Made by a program: the position numbers and the translations under genes. This document shows positions 1 through 6,335 of a stretch of DNA of 11,739 nucleotides, one piece after another. Where the stretch lies: the NCBI GenBank assembly GCA_029259285.1, contig JAPDJB010000150.1:1-11739 (forward strand), written 5' to 3'. Under the pieces are notes generated by a model. It was not told the DNA's origin. It ran no database searches and saw nothing but the letters and a program-made list of their open reading frames with translations. This DNA comes from Candidatus Bathyarchaeota archaeon. GTDB lineage: Archaea > Thermoproteota > Bathyarchaeia > TCS64 > B23. Each line of letters opens with the position of its first letter. Positions within the stretch are counted from its first letter, which is position 1.

Positions 1-126
1 CATACGCCCAACGAGGTCATCTCCCTCAGCGACTTGGAGAATGTGGCCAAGCTGATGGCTGAGACCCTGAAGGCGCTGCCCGAGAGCAACCTGAGGCATG
101 TGGTAGAGGTCTATAGGAGGGGTTAA
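1..126 (+). CDS. M42-type metallopeptidase, C-terminal fragment
   Basis: The plus strand is open from base 1 to a TAA at 124-126, giving the last 41 residues of a protein whose start lies outside the window. The fragment begins HTPNEV and continues as an amphipathic helix (SDLENVAKLMAETLKAL). That is how M42 (TET/glutamyl aminopeptidase, deblocking aminopeptidase) proteins end: the His before (S/T)P is the last metal ligand, and the following helix closes the catalytic domain. Family members are cytosolic, often dodecameric aminopeptidases that finish peptide breakdown. M20-type peptidases have a similar C-terminal His, so M42 is the preferred but not the only reading. The stop overlaps that of the convergent PH-domain gene. 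Confidence 0.6.
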   Translation, partial: HTPNEVISLSDLENVAKLMAETLKALPESNLRHVVEVYRRG

Positions 127-686
127 CCCTCTTTTTTGCCCTGATCCTCTAGAATCCTCCTTATGGCCCTGAGCTCCTCCAGCATCTGCTCCTCAACGCT
201 GCGCCTCTCCCTCCCAGTGAGGACTCCGATGCGCCTCAGGGCCTCATCCCTCAGCTCCACACCCCTCCCAGCGTCGATGTGGAGGAAGGAGACCTCCGCC
301 CTGGCTCCAGCCTGCCCTCCGAGGGCTGCGGTGTGAAAATCCAGGTTCGCAAGGCCGAGGCGCCTCTGGAGGGGGCCCTGCCTCAGGAGGATGTCACTCA
401 CCCTATAGTAGGGGACTTGACTCTCCCTCCTCCACCAGACCCCCCTCCTACACCTGACGTAGTCCTCATCCAACTCGTAGGTGATGCTCTCATAGTATCT
501 CTCAATCCAGTAGAGGATGAAGAGGGCTGTGATGAGCGTCGGGAGATAGACGACGGCGAGGATTAACCTCGGCCTAAGTAGGAGGAGGGGGATGCTCCAG
601 CTTACGACTCCTAAGGCGACGACGATCAAGAGATACAGCCTATAAAGTGTCTTCATCTTAGGGCTTGGCCTAAGCCTCATACACAT
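123..686 (-). CDS. Membrane protein with bacterial PH-like domain (bPH2/DUF304)
   Basis: This 187-residue protein has two hydrophobic segments (about residues 15-36 and 41-61). Next comes a soluble domain (about 67-150) with the bPH2/DUF304 hallmark, an IP/VPYYRVSDI strand followed by RQGPLQRRLGLANLDFHTA. The tail is charged and heptad-like (about 162-180, EEQMLEELRAIRRILE). The family is a small membrane-anchored pleckstrin-fold domain of unsettled biochemical role, so no specific function is assigned. It is the third gene of the minus-strand operon, 14 bases after the endonuclease V stop. The start is uncertain: ATGs occur at residues 1, 3 and 11 (686, 680, 656), none with a clear Shine-Dalgarno. 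The RPSPKMKTLYRLYLL stretch looks conserved in the family, so a start at 686 or 680 is preferred. Confidence 0.8.
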   Translation of the reverse strand: MCMRLRPSPKMKTLYRLYLLIVVALGVVSWSIPLLLLRPRLILAVVYLPTLITALFILYWIERYYESITYELDEDYVRCRRGVWWRRESQVPYYRVSDILLRQGPLQRRLGLANLDFHTAALGGQAGARAEVSFLHIDAGRGVELRDEALRRIGVLTGRERRSVEEQMLEELRAIRRILEDQGKKEG

Positions 687-700
687 CGATGATGGGAGGT

Positions 701-1546
701 TCAGGGTGGCTCATAAAATCCTTTCGATCCCCTCTTCAACTCACCTGCCAATCTATGCGCCCACCTAACAGGTTCGGGAAGTCTATCACGTAGAGTTCTT
801 AAGGCCAGCTCCACAGCCGTCTGAAGCGAAACCCTATGACCCACCGAGACATAGACCCCACGACCATTCCGCCTCAACACCGCTCCAACAACCCTATCCC
901 CATGGATCAGCGGAGTCCAACCATCCCTCGGCTCACCTTCACGCCCCACGAGTCTTCGAGCTGCGATGCCTATCGTCGGCAGGTTCAGCTCGACGCCGAC
1001 GTGGGTCGCCAGGCCGCAGCGCCTTGGATGGGCTAATCCATGGCCATTCACCATCAACACATCGAGGGCTGACACACCCCTAACAGCCTCCTCAACAGCC
1101 GGAGCCTCCCTAAAGGCGAGATAACCTGGAATATAGGGAAAGGAGACCTCCACAACGGCCTCGGAGGACTCGATGAGCCTCAAATCGGCATCCAGGACGA
1201 CGCAGACAGCATAGGCCATGTCACCCCTATATGCGACGTCGGCGCCGCCGAGGAGCTCAGCCTTCTCAAAGTCGTCGAACTCCACAACTCTCGATGATAG
1301 CTCCATCTGCAGCCTCCTCAGGGCCTCAAGGGGTCGGGAGGACTCGAAGTCGCCGTAGGGGTTCTCAGCCCCAGCGTCGACGAGGCCCCTCGCCCACTGG
1401 AACTCCTCACGTCTCAAGGCCTCCAGGACGGCTCTCACGGCCCTGGCGTCTCCGAGGGCCTCAGCCAAAAGCCTCGGCGTCGTCACCCTCCCAGGGGGAA
1501 TCTGCTCCAGAAGGCTTCTAAGCTCATCGTAGAAGTTTATGGTCAT
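701..1546 (-). CDS. nfi: Endonuclease V with N-terminal alkyltransferase-like winged-helix domain
   Basis: This 281-residue protein is longer than the usual ~220. Residues about 80-268 are the endonuclease V domain, which nicks DNA near deaminated adenine (inosine). It shows GADVAY (Asp103), FPYIPGYLAFRE (wedge Tyr138, Glu147), GHGLAHPRR, THVG, PTIG and EPVRWAH (His264). Two positions depart from the family: the metal-binding Asp of the DGHG motif is Asn167 (codon AAT at 1046-1048), and the Lys after PTIGVA is Ala196. Residues about 5-46 (FYDELRSLLEQIPPGRVTT, then ARAVRAVLEAL) match the DNA-binding helices of O6-alkylguanine-DNA alkyltransferases. No PCHR acceptor motif follows; QWARGLVDAG stands where PCHRVV or the PWHR of ATL proteins would be. 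AGT-EndoV fusions are known, for example in Ferroplasma. The gene starts 24 bases after the MFS gene and shares its operon. Confidence 0.87.
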   Translation of the reverse strand: MTINFYDELRSLLEQIPPGRVTTPRLLAEALGDARAVRAVLEALRREEFQWARGLVDAGAENPYGDFESSRPLEALRRLQMELSSRVVEFDDFEKAELLGGADVAYRGDMAYAVCVVLDADLRLIESSEAVVEVSFPYIPGYLAFREAPAVEEAVRGVSALDVLMVNGHGLAHPRRCGLATHVGVELNLPTIGIAARRLVGREGEPRDGWTPLIHGDRVVGAVLRRNGRGVYVSVGHRVSLQTAVELALRTLRDRLPEPVRWAHRLAGELKRGSKGFYEPP

Positions 1547-1570
1547 CGATAGGGGATTGCCCTCGACGCT

Positions 1571-2821
1571 TTAACGCCTTTCTCTCAGGGCTGCGAGGGC
1601 TATTAGGGCTGAGATGGCCGTGGCCGAAGCCTGTATGTAGAGGGGGAGCTGGAAGCATCTCCCGTAGAGGGCTCCGCCTATTAGGTTTCCAACAGCCCCT
1701 ATGATGGAGCCTGGCTGAGCCCAGGGGGTTAGGCTCTGAACCACGCCGAGGGCTCCGAGGATGGCGTTTATCCTCCCCCTATGCTCCCTCGGCGAATAGT
1801 CGACGAAGAGGGCTTGACTTGCAGCCGTTGAGAGGCTGCTGGATACAGCGCCCACAATCCCTATGAGGAGGACGTGGAGGAAGCTTCTGCTATATATGAA
1901 GCCGAGGAGGATGAGGGGGTTGAGGATGAGGGAGATTAGAACGAGGCGGATCCGCCCCCATCTATCGGCCGCTATGGCGAAGGGAAAAACCAGGATGAGG
2001 GCGACAACCCTTATGGCCGTTGAGACCAATCCCCACTCAGCCTTAGATAGGCCTATGACATCCTCGGTCGCATAGTTGACCCAGAAGGGGCCTCCGACGG
2101 CCACTCCAAAGCTGAAGGAGGATGCAACGGCGATTAGCACCCATAGCTCCCTCGGCATAACCCTCAACGTCTCCCTCATCCCCCTCAGGGTGTCTCTGAG
2201 GATCGTCGACGCCTTGACGCTTCTCCTCGCCTCCGCTGGGAGGGTCTCCTTGAGGAGCAGTAGCCTAAGCGTTGAGGCTGTGAGGGAGGAGGCGAAGAGG
2301 AGGAGGTAGCCGAGCCTCAAGGCCCTAACGACGCCGACGTGGTCGATGTAGAGGCCCATCAAGTAGGGTGAGGCAAGGCCGAAGAGGGGTGGAATTATGC
2401 TGAGGAGGGCGTAGGCCTCAGCTCGATCCTCATCCCTCGTCGAGTCGGCTATGATGGCGTTGAAGGCGGGCCCCCTGAAGCCGATGGCTATGGAGGAGAG
2501 GATCGAAGAGGCGATGAGCCACCTCCAATCTGGGGCGAAGGCATTTATCAGGGCGCTGGAGGAGAGGACGAAGCTAAGCGTATAGACCATACGCTTACGC
2601 CCGAGGGCATCAGCCATATATCCGCCGAGGAGGAAGGGGACGACGCCGCAGAGGGAGCCGACAGCCGATATGAGGCCTATATCGAAGTATCCACCCCCAA
2701 GCCCCAGGACATAAAGCGGCCAGAAGGGCCAGACAAGCTGACCCATAAGGGTCCAGAGGCCGGAGGTGAAAGCCATCACGCCGACGTTACCCCTCAACAG
2801 CTCCCTATAGTTAGCCCTCAT
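1571..2821 (-). CDS. Major facilitator superfamily transporter
   Basis: This 416-residue, strongly hydrophobic protein has about 12 membrane segments in two halves, separated by a cytoplasmic loop at about residues 192-225. The MFS motif A lies between helices 2 and 3 (GGYMADALGRKR, residues 66-77) and repeats in the second half (PFAIAADRWGRIR, about 280-292). Both repeats keep the Asp and the GR(K/R). ATG is chosen at 2821 because helix 1 begins shortly after it. It is the first gene of the MFS-EndoV-PH minus-strand operon, divergent from the GNAT gene across 79 bases. The substrate cannot be read from the sequence. The overall type resembles drug/metabolite:H+ antiporter-like MFS proteins common in archaea, but transport direction is not established. 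Confidence 0.9.
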   Translation of the reverse strand: MRANYRELLRGNVGVMAFTSGLWTLMGQLVWPFWPLYVLGLGGGYFDIGLISAVGSLCGVVPFLLGGYMADALGRKRMVYTLSFVLSSSALINAFAPDWRWLIASSILSSIAIGFRGPAFNAIIADSTRDEDRAEAYALLSIIPPLFGLASPYLMGLYIDHVGVVRALRLGYLLLFASSLTASTLRLLLLKETLPAEARRSVKASTILRDTLRGMRETLRVMPRELWVLIAVASSFSFGVAVGGPFWVNYATEDVIGLSKAEWGLVSTAIRVVALILVFPFAIAADRWGRIRLVLISLILNPLILLGFIYSRSFLHVLLIGIVGAVSSSLSTAASQALFVDYSPREHRGRINAILGALGVVQSLTPWAQPGSIIGAVGNLIGGALYGRCFQLPLYIQASATAISALIALAALRERR

Positions 2822-2900
2822 CCCGATGCGACTCCATCCTTCACGAGCCGAGTAGAAAAACCTATCGCTTAGACACCTTTAACAGCTAATCAAGGAAGAG

Positions 2901-3371
2901 ATGAAGCTGATGATTGAGAAGGCTTCAAGCAATGATCTCAATAAAATACTTGATGTAATCAACATCAGCAACCGTGAAGCCTTCAGTAAAATCATTCCAA
3001 AGGAGTATTTCAAAAGCCCAATCTTAACAATTGAAGAACTTAAGCACGATTTTGAAGTCATGGAGTTCTATGTTTATCGATTGAATAGTGAAATAGTCGG
3101 CGTTGCAGCCCTCCATGTTGAATTCGAGGATTCAGGTAGGATTAGATGGGTTTATGTCCTACCAGAATATCAGAGGAGAGGCATCGGCACGGCTTTAATC
3201 AAGTTTATTCAGGATAGGGCTAAGAGAATTGGATTGAAAAGATTGTGGCTGATTACACCTGAGAGAGCTTATTGGGCGATCAACTTCTATAAGAAGCTGG
3301 GCTTTGAAATGAAGGATAGAATTGAGAGGCCCTGGGGATTTGATGCTGTAATGTATAAGGAATTAAAGTAA
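2901..3371 (+). CDS. GNAT-family N-acetyltransferase
   Basis: This 156-residue protein has the GNAT fold pattern. An acetyl-CoA pyrophosphate loop VLPEYQRRGIGTALI (residues about 86-100, with the Q-R-R-G-I-G core at 91-96) follows the long beta-4 strand IRWVYV. The C-terminal INFYKKLGF (about 127-135) carries Tyr130, the usual general acid. It transfers an acetyl group from acetyl-CoA to an amine; the substrate (protein N-terminus, small amine or antibiotic) cannot be told. Start is ATG at 2901 with a weak purine-rich GGAAGAG directly upstream; a second ATG lies at 2910. The gene is markedly AT-rich (about 33% GC over 2941-3000) with AAA/ATT/AAT-type codons, unlike the GC-rich genes on both sides. 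It is the lone plus-strand gene between minus-strand units, consistent with insertion by transfer. Confidence 0.88.
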   Translation: MKLMIEKASSNDLNKILDVINISNREAFSKIIPKEYFKSPILTIEELKHDFEVMEFYVYRLNSEIVGVAALHVEFEDSGRIRWVYVLPEYQRRGIGTALIKFIQDRAKRIGLKRLWLITPERAYWAINFYKKLGFEMKDRIERPWGFDAVMYKELK

Positions 3372-3438
3372 AATTACTTAGCTTTTCAAATATTCTTATG
3401 AGTGGATTTCTAGCTTTCGGTGTGAGAGGAAGCCATTT

Positions 3439-4866
3439 TTAAGTTTCGATCCTCCATCTCGTCCCCTTAGGTGTGTCCTCGAGGACTATGCCTACGCCCT
3501 GGAGCTCCTCCCTGATCCAGTCTGATAGGTCGTAGCGCCTCTCAGCCCTCAGCCTCTCCCTAACTTCAATCAAGACGGCTAAGGCCTTCTCGAGGAGCTC
3601 TGGGGTCTCAGCCCTCCGCTCCAATAGGCCGAGGGTGTTCAGCAGCCCCCTATAGGTTTCATAGCCTTTGAGGAGGACTCCCTTGTTTGGTCTTCCCTCC
3701 GCATAGGTGTTTAGGGTTCTGGACAGGGCGTGCAGCGCGTCGAGGGCGCCGTGGGCGTCGAGGTCATCATCCATCGAGGCCTCGAATCTCAGCCTGAGGG
3801 CCTTAACCTCCCTAAGGAATCGTTCCTCGTCGGCGCCGTAGCTGAGCTTCGCATCCGGCTGCCTGAGGGCGTCCTCAACGATGCTTAGGGTGTTCCCCAA
3901 TCGTTTAACCGCTGCCTCAGCTCCCTCCATCACCTCATCTGTGTAGTCGATCTGGCGTCGATAGTGGGCTGAGAGATAGAAGTATCTCAGCGCATCTGGG
4001 CTATACTCCCGTAGGGCCTCGCCTATCCTTATGATGTTGCCGAGGCTCTTACTCATCTTCTCACCCCTGATCCTGAGGAAGGCGACGTGAAGCCAATATC
4101 TGACGAAGGGCTTACCGGTTAGCCCCTCACTCTGGGCGATCTCATTCTCATGATGCGGAAAGATCAGGTCTTCGCCTCCCATGTGTATGTCGAGGGTCTC
4201 TCCGAGATACTTCTGGGACATCACGCTGCACTCTATATGCCATCCAGGGCGTCCAGGCCCCCAGGGTGAATCGTAGTATATGCCTCTCTCCAGCTCCTCC
4301 GGAGTCGAACGCTTCCATAGGGCGAAGTCCTGTGGAGCCTCCTTATCATACTCATCGGCGAGCATCCTCTCAGTCTTACGCACCTTCGAGAGGTCGATGC
4401 GGCTCAGCTTACCATACCCTGGAAACTTGTCGATGTCATAGTATACGCCGTCCGATGCCACATAGGCCAATCCCTTCTTGAGCAGCCCCTCGATGAACTT
4501 GATCATGTCGTCGATATGCTCCGTCGCCTTTGGATAGAGGGTCGCCCGCTTGATGTTCATCCTATCCAGGCCCTGTAGGAAGACCCTCGTATAGCGCTCC
4601 GTGAACTCCTTTAGGGATACGCCCTCCCGACCCGAGTCCCTTATGGTCTTGTCGTCGATGTCGGTGATGTTCATCACATAGAAGACGTCGTATCCCCTAT
4701 ACTCCAGCCATCGGCGGACGATGTCACCCATGACGAAGACCCTGAAGTTCCCTATGTGGGGCTCGGCATACACCGTTGGGCCGCAGACATACATCCGAAC
4801 CCTCCCAGGCTCCAGGGGGACGAAGGGCCTCTTCTCCCTGGTCAGGGTGTCATATAGCTTCAACAA
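3439..4866 (-). CDS. cysS: Cysteinyl-tRNA synthetase
   Basis: This class Ia synthetase charges tRNA-Cys in the cytosol. With the TTG start at 4866 it has 475 residues, a normal length. Signatures are the HIGH box as HIGN (37-40), KMSKS exactly (270-274), and the zinc site Cys28 (YVCGPTVY), Cys213 (WHIECSVM), His238 and Glu242 (FPHHENEIAQS). All catalytic features are intact. The C-terminal helical domain (about 300-475) binds the tRNA. The frame is open to a TTG at 4884, but a perfect GGAGGTG lies inside that extension (minus strand, 4880-4874), 7 bases before TTG 4866. The protein then starts MLKLYDTL as relatives do; the next codon (4863) is also TTG. It is monocistronic, convergent with the GNAT gene and divergent from the aldolase. 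Confidence 0.97.
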   Translation of the reverse strand: MLKLYDTLTREKRPFVPLEPGRVRMYVCGPTVYAEPHIGNFRVFVMGDIVRRWLEYRGYDVFYVMNITDIDDKTIRDSGREGVSLKEFTERYTRVFLQGLDRMNIKRATLYPKATEHIDDMIKFIEGLLKKGLAYVASDGVYYDIDKFPGYGKLSRIDLSKVRKTERMLADEYDKEAPQDFALWKRSTPEELERGIYYDSPWGPGRPGWHIECSVMSQKYLGETLDIHMGGEDLIFPHHENEIAQSEGLTGKPFVRYWLHVAFLRIRGEKMSKSLGNIIRIGEALREYSPDALRYFYLSAHYRRQIDYTDEVMEGAEAAVKRLGNTLSIVEDALRQPDAKLSYGADEERFLREVKALRLRFEASMDDDLDAHGALDALHALSRTLNTYAEGRPNKGVLLKGYETYRGLLNTLGLLERRAETPELLEKALAVLIEVRERLRAERRYDLSDWIREELQGVGIVLEDTPKGTRWRIET

Positions 4867-4867
4867 G

Positions 4868-4881
4868 CCAGAACACCTCCA
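4868..4881 (-). promoter_or_regulatory. cysS ribosome-binding site (start-deciding)
   Basis: The minus strand reads TGGAGGTGTTCTGG. GGAGGTG pairs with the anti-Shine-Dalgarno (CACCTCC) of archaeal 16S rRNA, with 7 bases to the TTG at 4866. The same 14-mer precedes the divergent aldolase at 5060-5073. Confidence 0.75.
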
Positions 4882-4996
4882 CAAAGAACCTAACCAGGGC
4901 TGGGCTAATCGTCGAAGGCCGACATCTCAGCCTTGAAGGATACAACACAATATTCTCAGCCCTCCAGCCCAGCCGAATAAACATCCCACAGCAGAG

Positions 4997-5003
4997 ATTT
5001 AAG
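4997..5003 (+). promoter_or_regulatory. Candidate TATA box for the aldolase gene
   Basis: ATTTAAG after purine-rich GCAGAG (a possible BRE) is the best TATA-like element in the cysS/aldolase divergent gap. It would place transcription start near 5026 and give a leader of about 47 bases carrying the Shine-Dalgarno at 5061-5067. No equally good box was found for cysS on the other strand. Confidence 0.3.
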
Positions 5004-5060
5004 CCTTTTCCGGAGACCTAAACTCCAAACTCTTAACTCCATGAGAGGGGAGTGTTACCT

Positions 5061-5067
5061 GGAGGTG
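5061..5067 (+). promoter_or_regulatory. Aldolase ribosome-binding site (start-deciding)
   Basis: GGAGGTG, followed 5 bases later by GTG at 5073. It lies inside the longer open frame that begins with GTG at 5052, so it argues for the shorter protein starting MFRLEGIMPPML. Confidence 0.7.
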
Positions 5068-5072
5068 TTCTG

Positions 5073-5954
5073 GTGTTCAGGCTTGAGGGGATCATGCCTC
5101 CGATGTTGACGCCCTTCGATGAACGTGAGGAGATCGATGAGGAGGCTCTGCGAAGCGAGGTTCGATACCTATTGGAGGTGGGCGTCCACGGCCTCGTCGT
5201 CTGCGGTAGCACCGGTGAGGGCTACTCGATGACCCCAGCGGAGGTGGGGAGGGTCACCGAGATCGTCAGAGATGAAGCCGGTAAGGATGTCCCCCTAATA
5301 ACGGGGGTGATAGCCAACTCGGCCAACGTCGCAATAGCCCTCGGCCTCGCAGCCAAGGCCTCTGGAGCCGACGGCCTGATGGTTACGCCGGTTCACTACG
5401 TCTTCAAGCCGACGGATGAGGGGAACATCGACTACTATAGGCGTATAGCCGACGCTGTGGGTCTGCCCATAGTCATCTACAACGTCATACCCTGGAACAC
5501 CATCTCCGTTGAGCTGGCTGTTAGACTCGTCGATGAGGTTGAGGCCATCAGGGGCGTAAAGCAGAGCGGCGGCGACATCCACGGCCTCGCAGACATGATC
5601 AAAGCCTTAGGGCATCGAATACCCATAATGTCAGCCCTCGACGACGTGCTGCTCGCCAGCTTCATCCTCGGCGCCAGAGGAGCCATAGCAGCCATCTGCA
5701 CCATCGCCCCAGAGCTATGCCTCGACCTATGGGAGGCAGCGAAAGACGGAGACCTGAAGAGGGGTGTGGAACTCCATGAACGGTTGTTGCCCATCTGGAG
5801 AGCCGTGGGGAAAGGAGACATGCCAGCGAGGGCCAAGGAGGCGTTGAGAATGCTGGGCCGAAAAGCCGGAAGGGCGAGGAGTCCACTGATCCCCATCGGC
5901 GAGGAGGCTAGGCGGGAGATAGAGGCGGCCCTGAAGGAGGCTGGGCTACTCTAA
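5073..5954 (+). CDS. DHDPS/N-acetylneuraminate lyase superfamily aldolase
   Basis: This TIM-barrel class I aldolase has 293 residues from GTG 5073 (300 if GTG 5052 is used), a standard length. Visible are MPPMLTPFDE at the N terminus, GSTGE (residues 46-50, the pyruvate carboxylate loop), IYNV with catalytic Tyr136, and GVKQSGGD with the Schiff-base Lys163. The family cleaves or forms 2-keto acids with pyruvate through an imine on this Lys. Authentic dihydrodipicolinate synthases carry YNVPxRT with an Arg that binds the substrate carboxylate. Here the segment is YNVIPWNT, one residue longer and without the Arg, so lysine synthesis is doubtful and the substrate is unknown. GSTGE rather than GTTGE also leans toward NAL-like members. 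The gene is divergent from cysS and lies upstream of the liv locus, without clear operon linkage. Confidence 0.9.
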   Translation: MFRLEGIMPPMLTPFDEREEIDEEALRSEVRYLLEVGVHGLVVCGSTGEGYSMTPAEVGRVTEIVRDEAGKDVPLITGVIANSANVAIALGLAAKASGADGLMVTPVHYVFKPTDEGNIDYYRRIADAVGLPIVIYNVIPWNTISVELAVRLVDEVEAIRGVKQSGGDIHGLADMIKALGHRIPIMSALDDVLLASFILGARGAIAAICTIAPELCLDLWEAAKDGDLKRGVELHERLLPIWRAVGKGDMPARAKEALRMLGRKAGRARSPLIPIGEEARREIEAALKEAGLL

Positions 5955-5961
5955 CCCTTTT

Positions 5962-5975
5962 TCCTCCATGGAGGA
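5962..5975 (+). terminator. Palindrome with T tract after the aldolase gene
   Basis: Seven bases after the aldolase stop is a perfect 14-base palindrome, TCCTCCATGGAGGA. It is preceded by a run of five T (5958-5962) and followed by CCTTTT. T-rich tracts terminate archaeal transcription, so this is a plausible but weak terminator. The palindrome could instead be a protein-binding site. Confidence 0.3.
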
Positions 5976-6046
5976 GCCTTTTAGGGCGTGGGTGTATTAT
6001 TGGTTGGGTTAGTTGATGGAGATCGTTAGGGTTCTCTCCATGGCCG

Positions 6047-6300
6047 TTGAGTTCGGCTGGGAGGTTGATGTGGGAGGTTGAGAGGAAGGGCATAGACCCT
6101 GAGAGGATGAGGGGCTTAAACCCCTCAGGGAGCTCCTTGAATCCGAGGAGATTCTCCTCGCATATCTCTACGGCAGCAGAGCCAGGGGAGACGCCGCTAA
6201 GGATTTCAGACATCGATACGAGGCCCACATCACAATAGAATACCTAGACCTAAACGACCTAATGGACATCTACCTCTCAAGAGCGATGAAGAAAAGTTAG
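6047..6300 (+). pseudogene. Decayed MNT-type nucleotidyltransferase
   Basis: Two plus-strand frames together give a broken nucleotidyltransferase. Frame 2 (from about 6047, ATG at 6068) reads MWEVERKGIDPERMRG. Frame 1 continues from about 6112 as LKPLRELLESEEILLAYLYG and SRARGD (GSRARGD at 6172-6192), the first catalytic motif of the family. One base appears to be missing between about 6110 and 6117, beside a TGAGGGG/CCCCTCA hairpin (6108-6127). After GDAAKD the central region with the catalytic DxD pair is absent. What follows (RYEAHITIEYLDLNDLMDIY, then a TAG at 6298) resembles the C-terminal tail of MNT proteins, suggesting an internal loss of several dozen residues. MNT proteins are often antitoxins to HEPN partners; no HEPN gene is seen here. 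The 5955-6046 stretch holds no further recognisable gene. Confidence 0.62.
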
Positions 6301-6319
6301 GGAAATAGGATTAGAGGAT

Positions 6320-6324
6320 AAAAA
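6320..6324 (-). terminator. T tract downstream of livK
   Basis: On the minus strand, CCCTTTTTATCC begins about 9 bases after the livK stop. A U-run of this kind is the usual archaeal termination signal. Inferred from sequence only. Confidence 0.4.
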
Positions 6325-6330
6325 GGGTGG

Positions 6331-6335
6331 TTTTT
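6331..6335 (+). terminator. T tract facing livK from the plus strand
   Basis: GGGTGGTTTTTAGC on the plus strand, about 30 bases after the nucleotidyltransferase relic, could stop plus-strand transcripts from running into livK. It overlaps the livK stop codon. Confidence 0.3.

Noticed and set aside
836..1521. Plus-strand open frames opposite endonuclease V
   Set aside because: Their products are Arg/Ser/Pro-rich and low in complexity, typical antisense shadows of a GC-rich gene.
4882..5060. Possible tRNA or riboswitch in the cysS/aldolase gap
   Set aside because: No cloverleaf, T-loop or A/B box pattern and no consistent long helices could be traced; only the Shine-Dalgarno elements and a weak TATA box stand out.
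5968..6066. Short plus-strand frames after the aldolase (MEEPFRAWVYYWLG, then a stop; MEIVRVLSMAVEFGWEV, then a stop)
   Set aside because: Very short, interrupted by stops, and not similar to any family I recognise. They may be further debris of the same decayed gene but cannot be supported.
5908..6228. Minus-strand open frame of 106 codons
   Set aside because: It overlaps the aldolase 3' end and the nucleotidyltransferase relic, shows no recognisable domain, and the plus-strand relic explains the region better.
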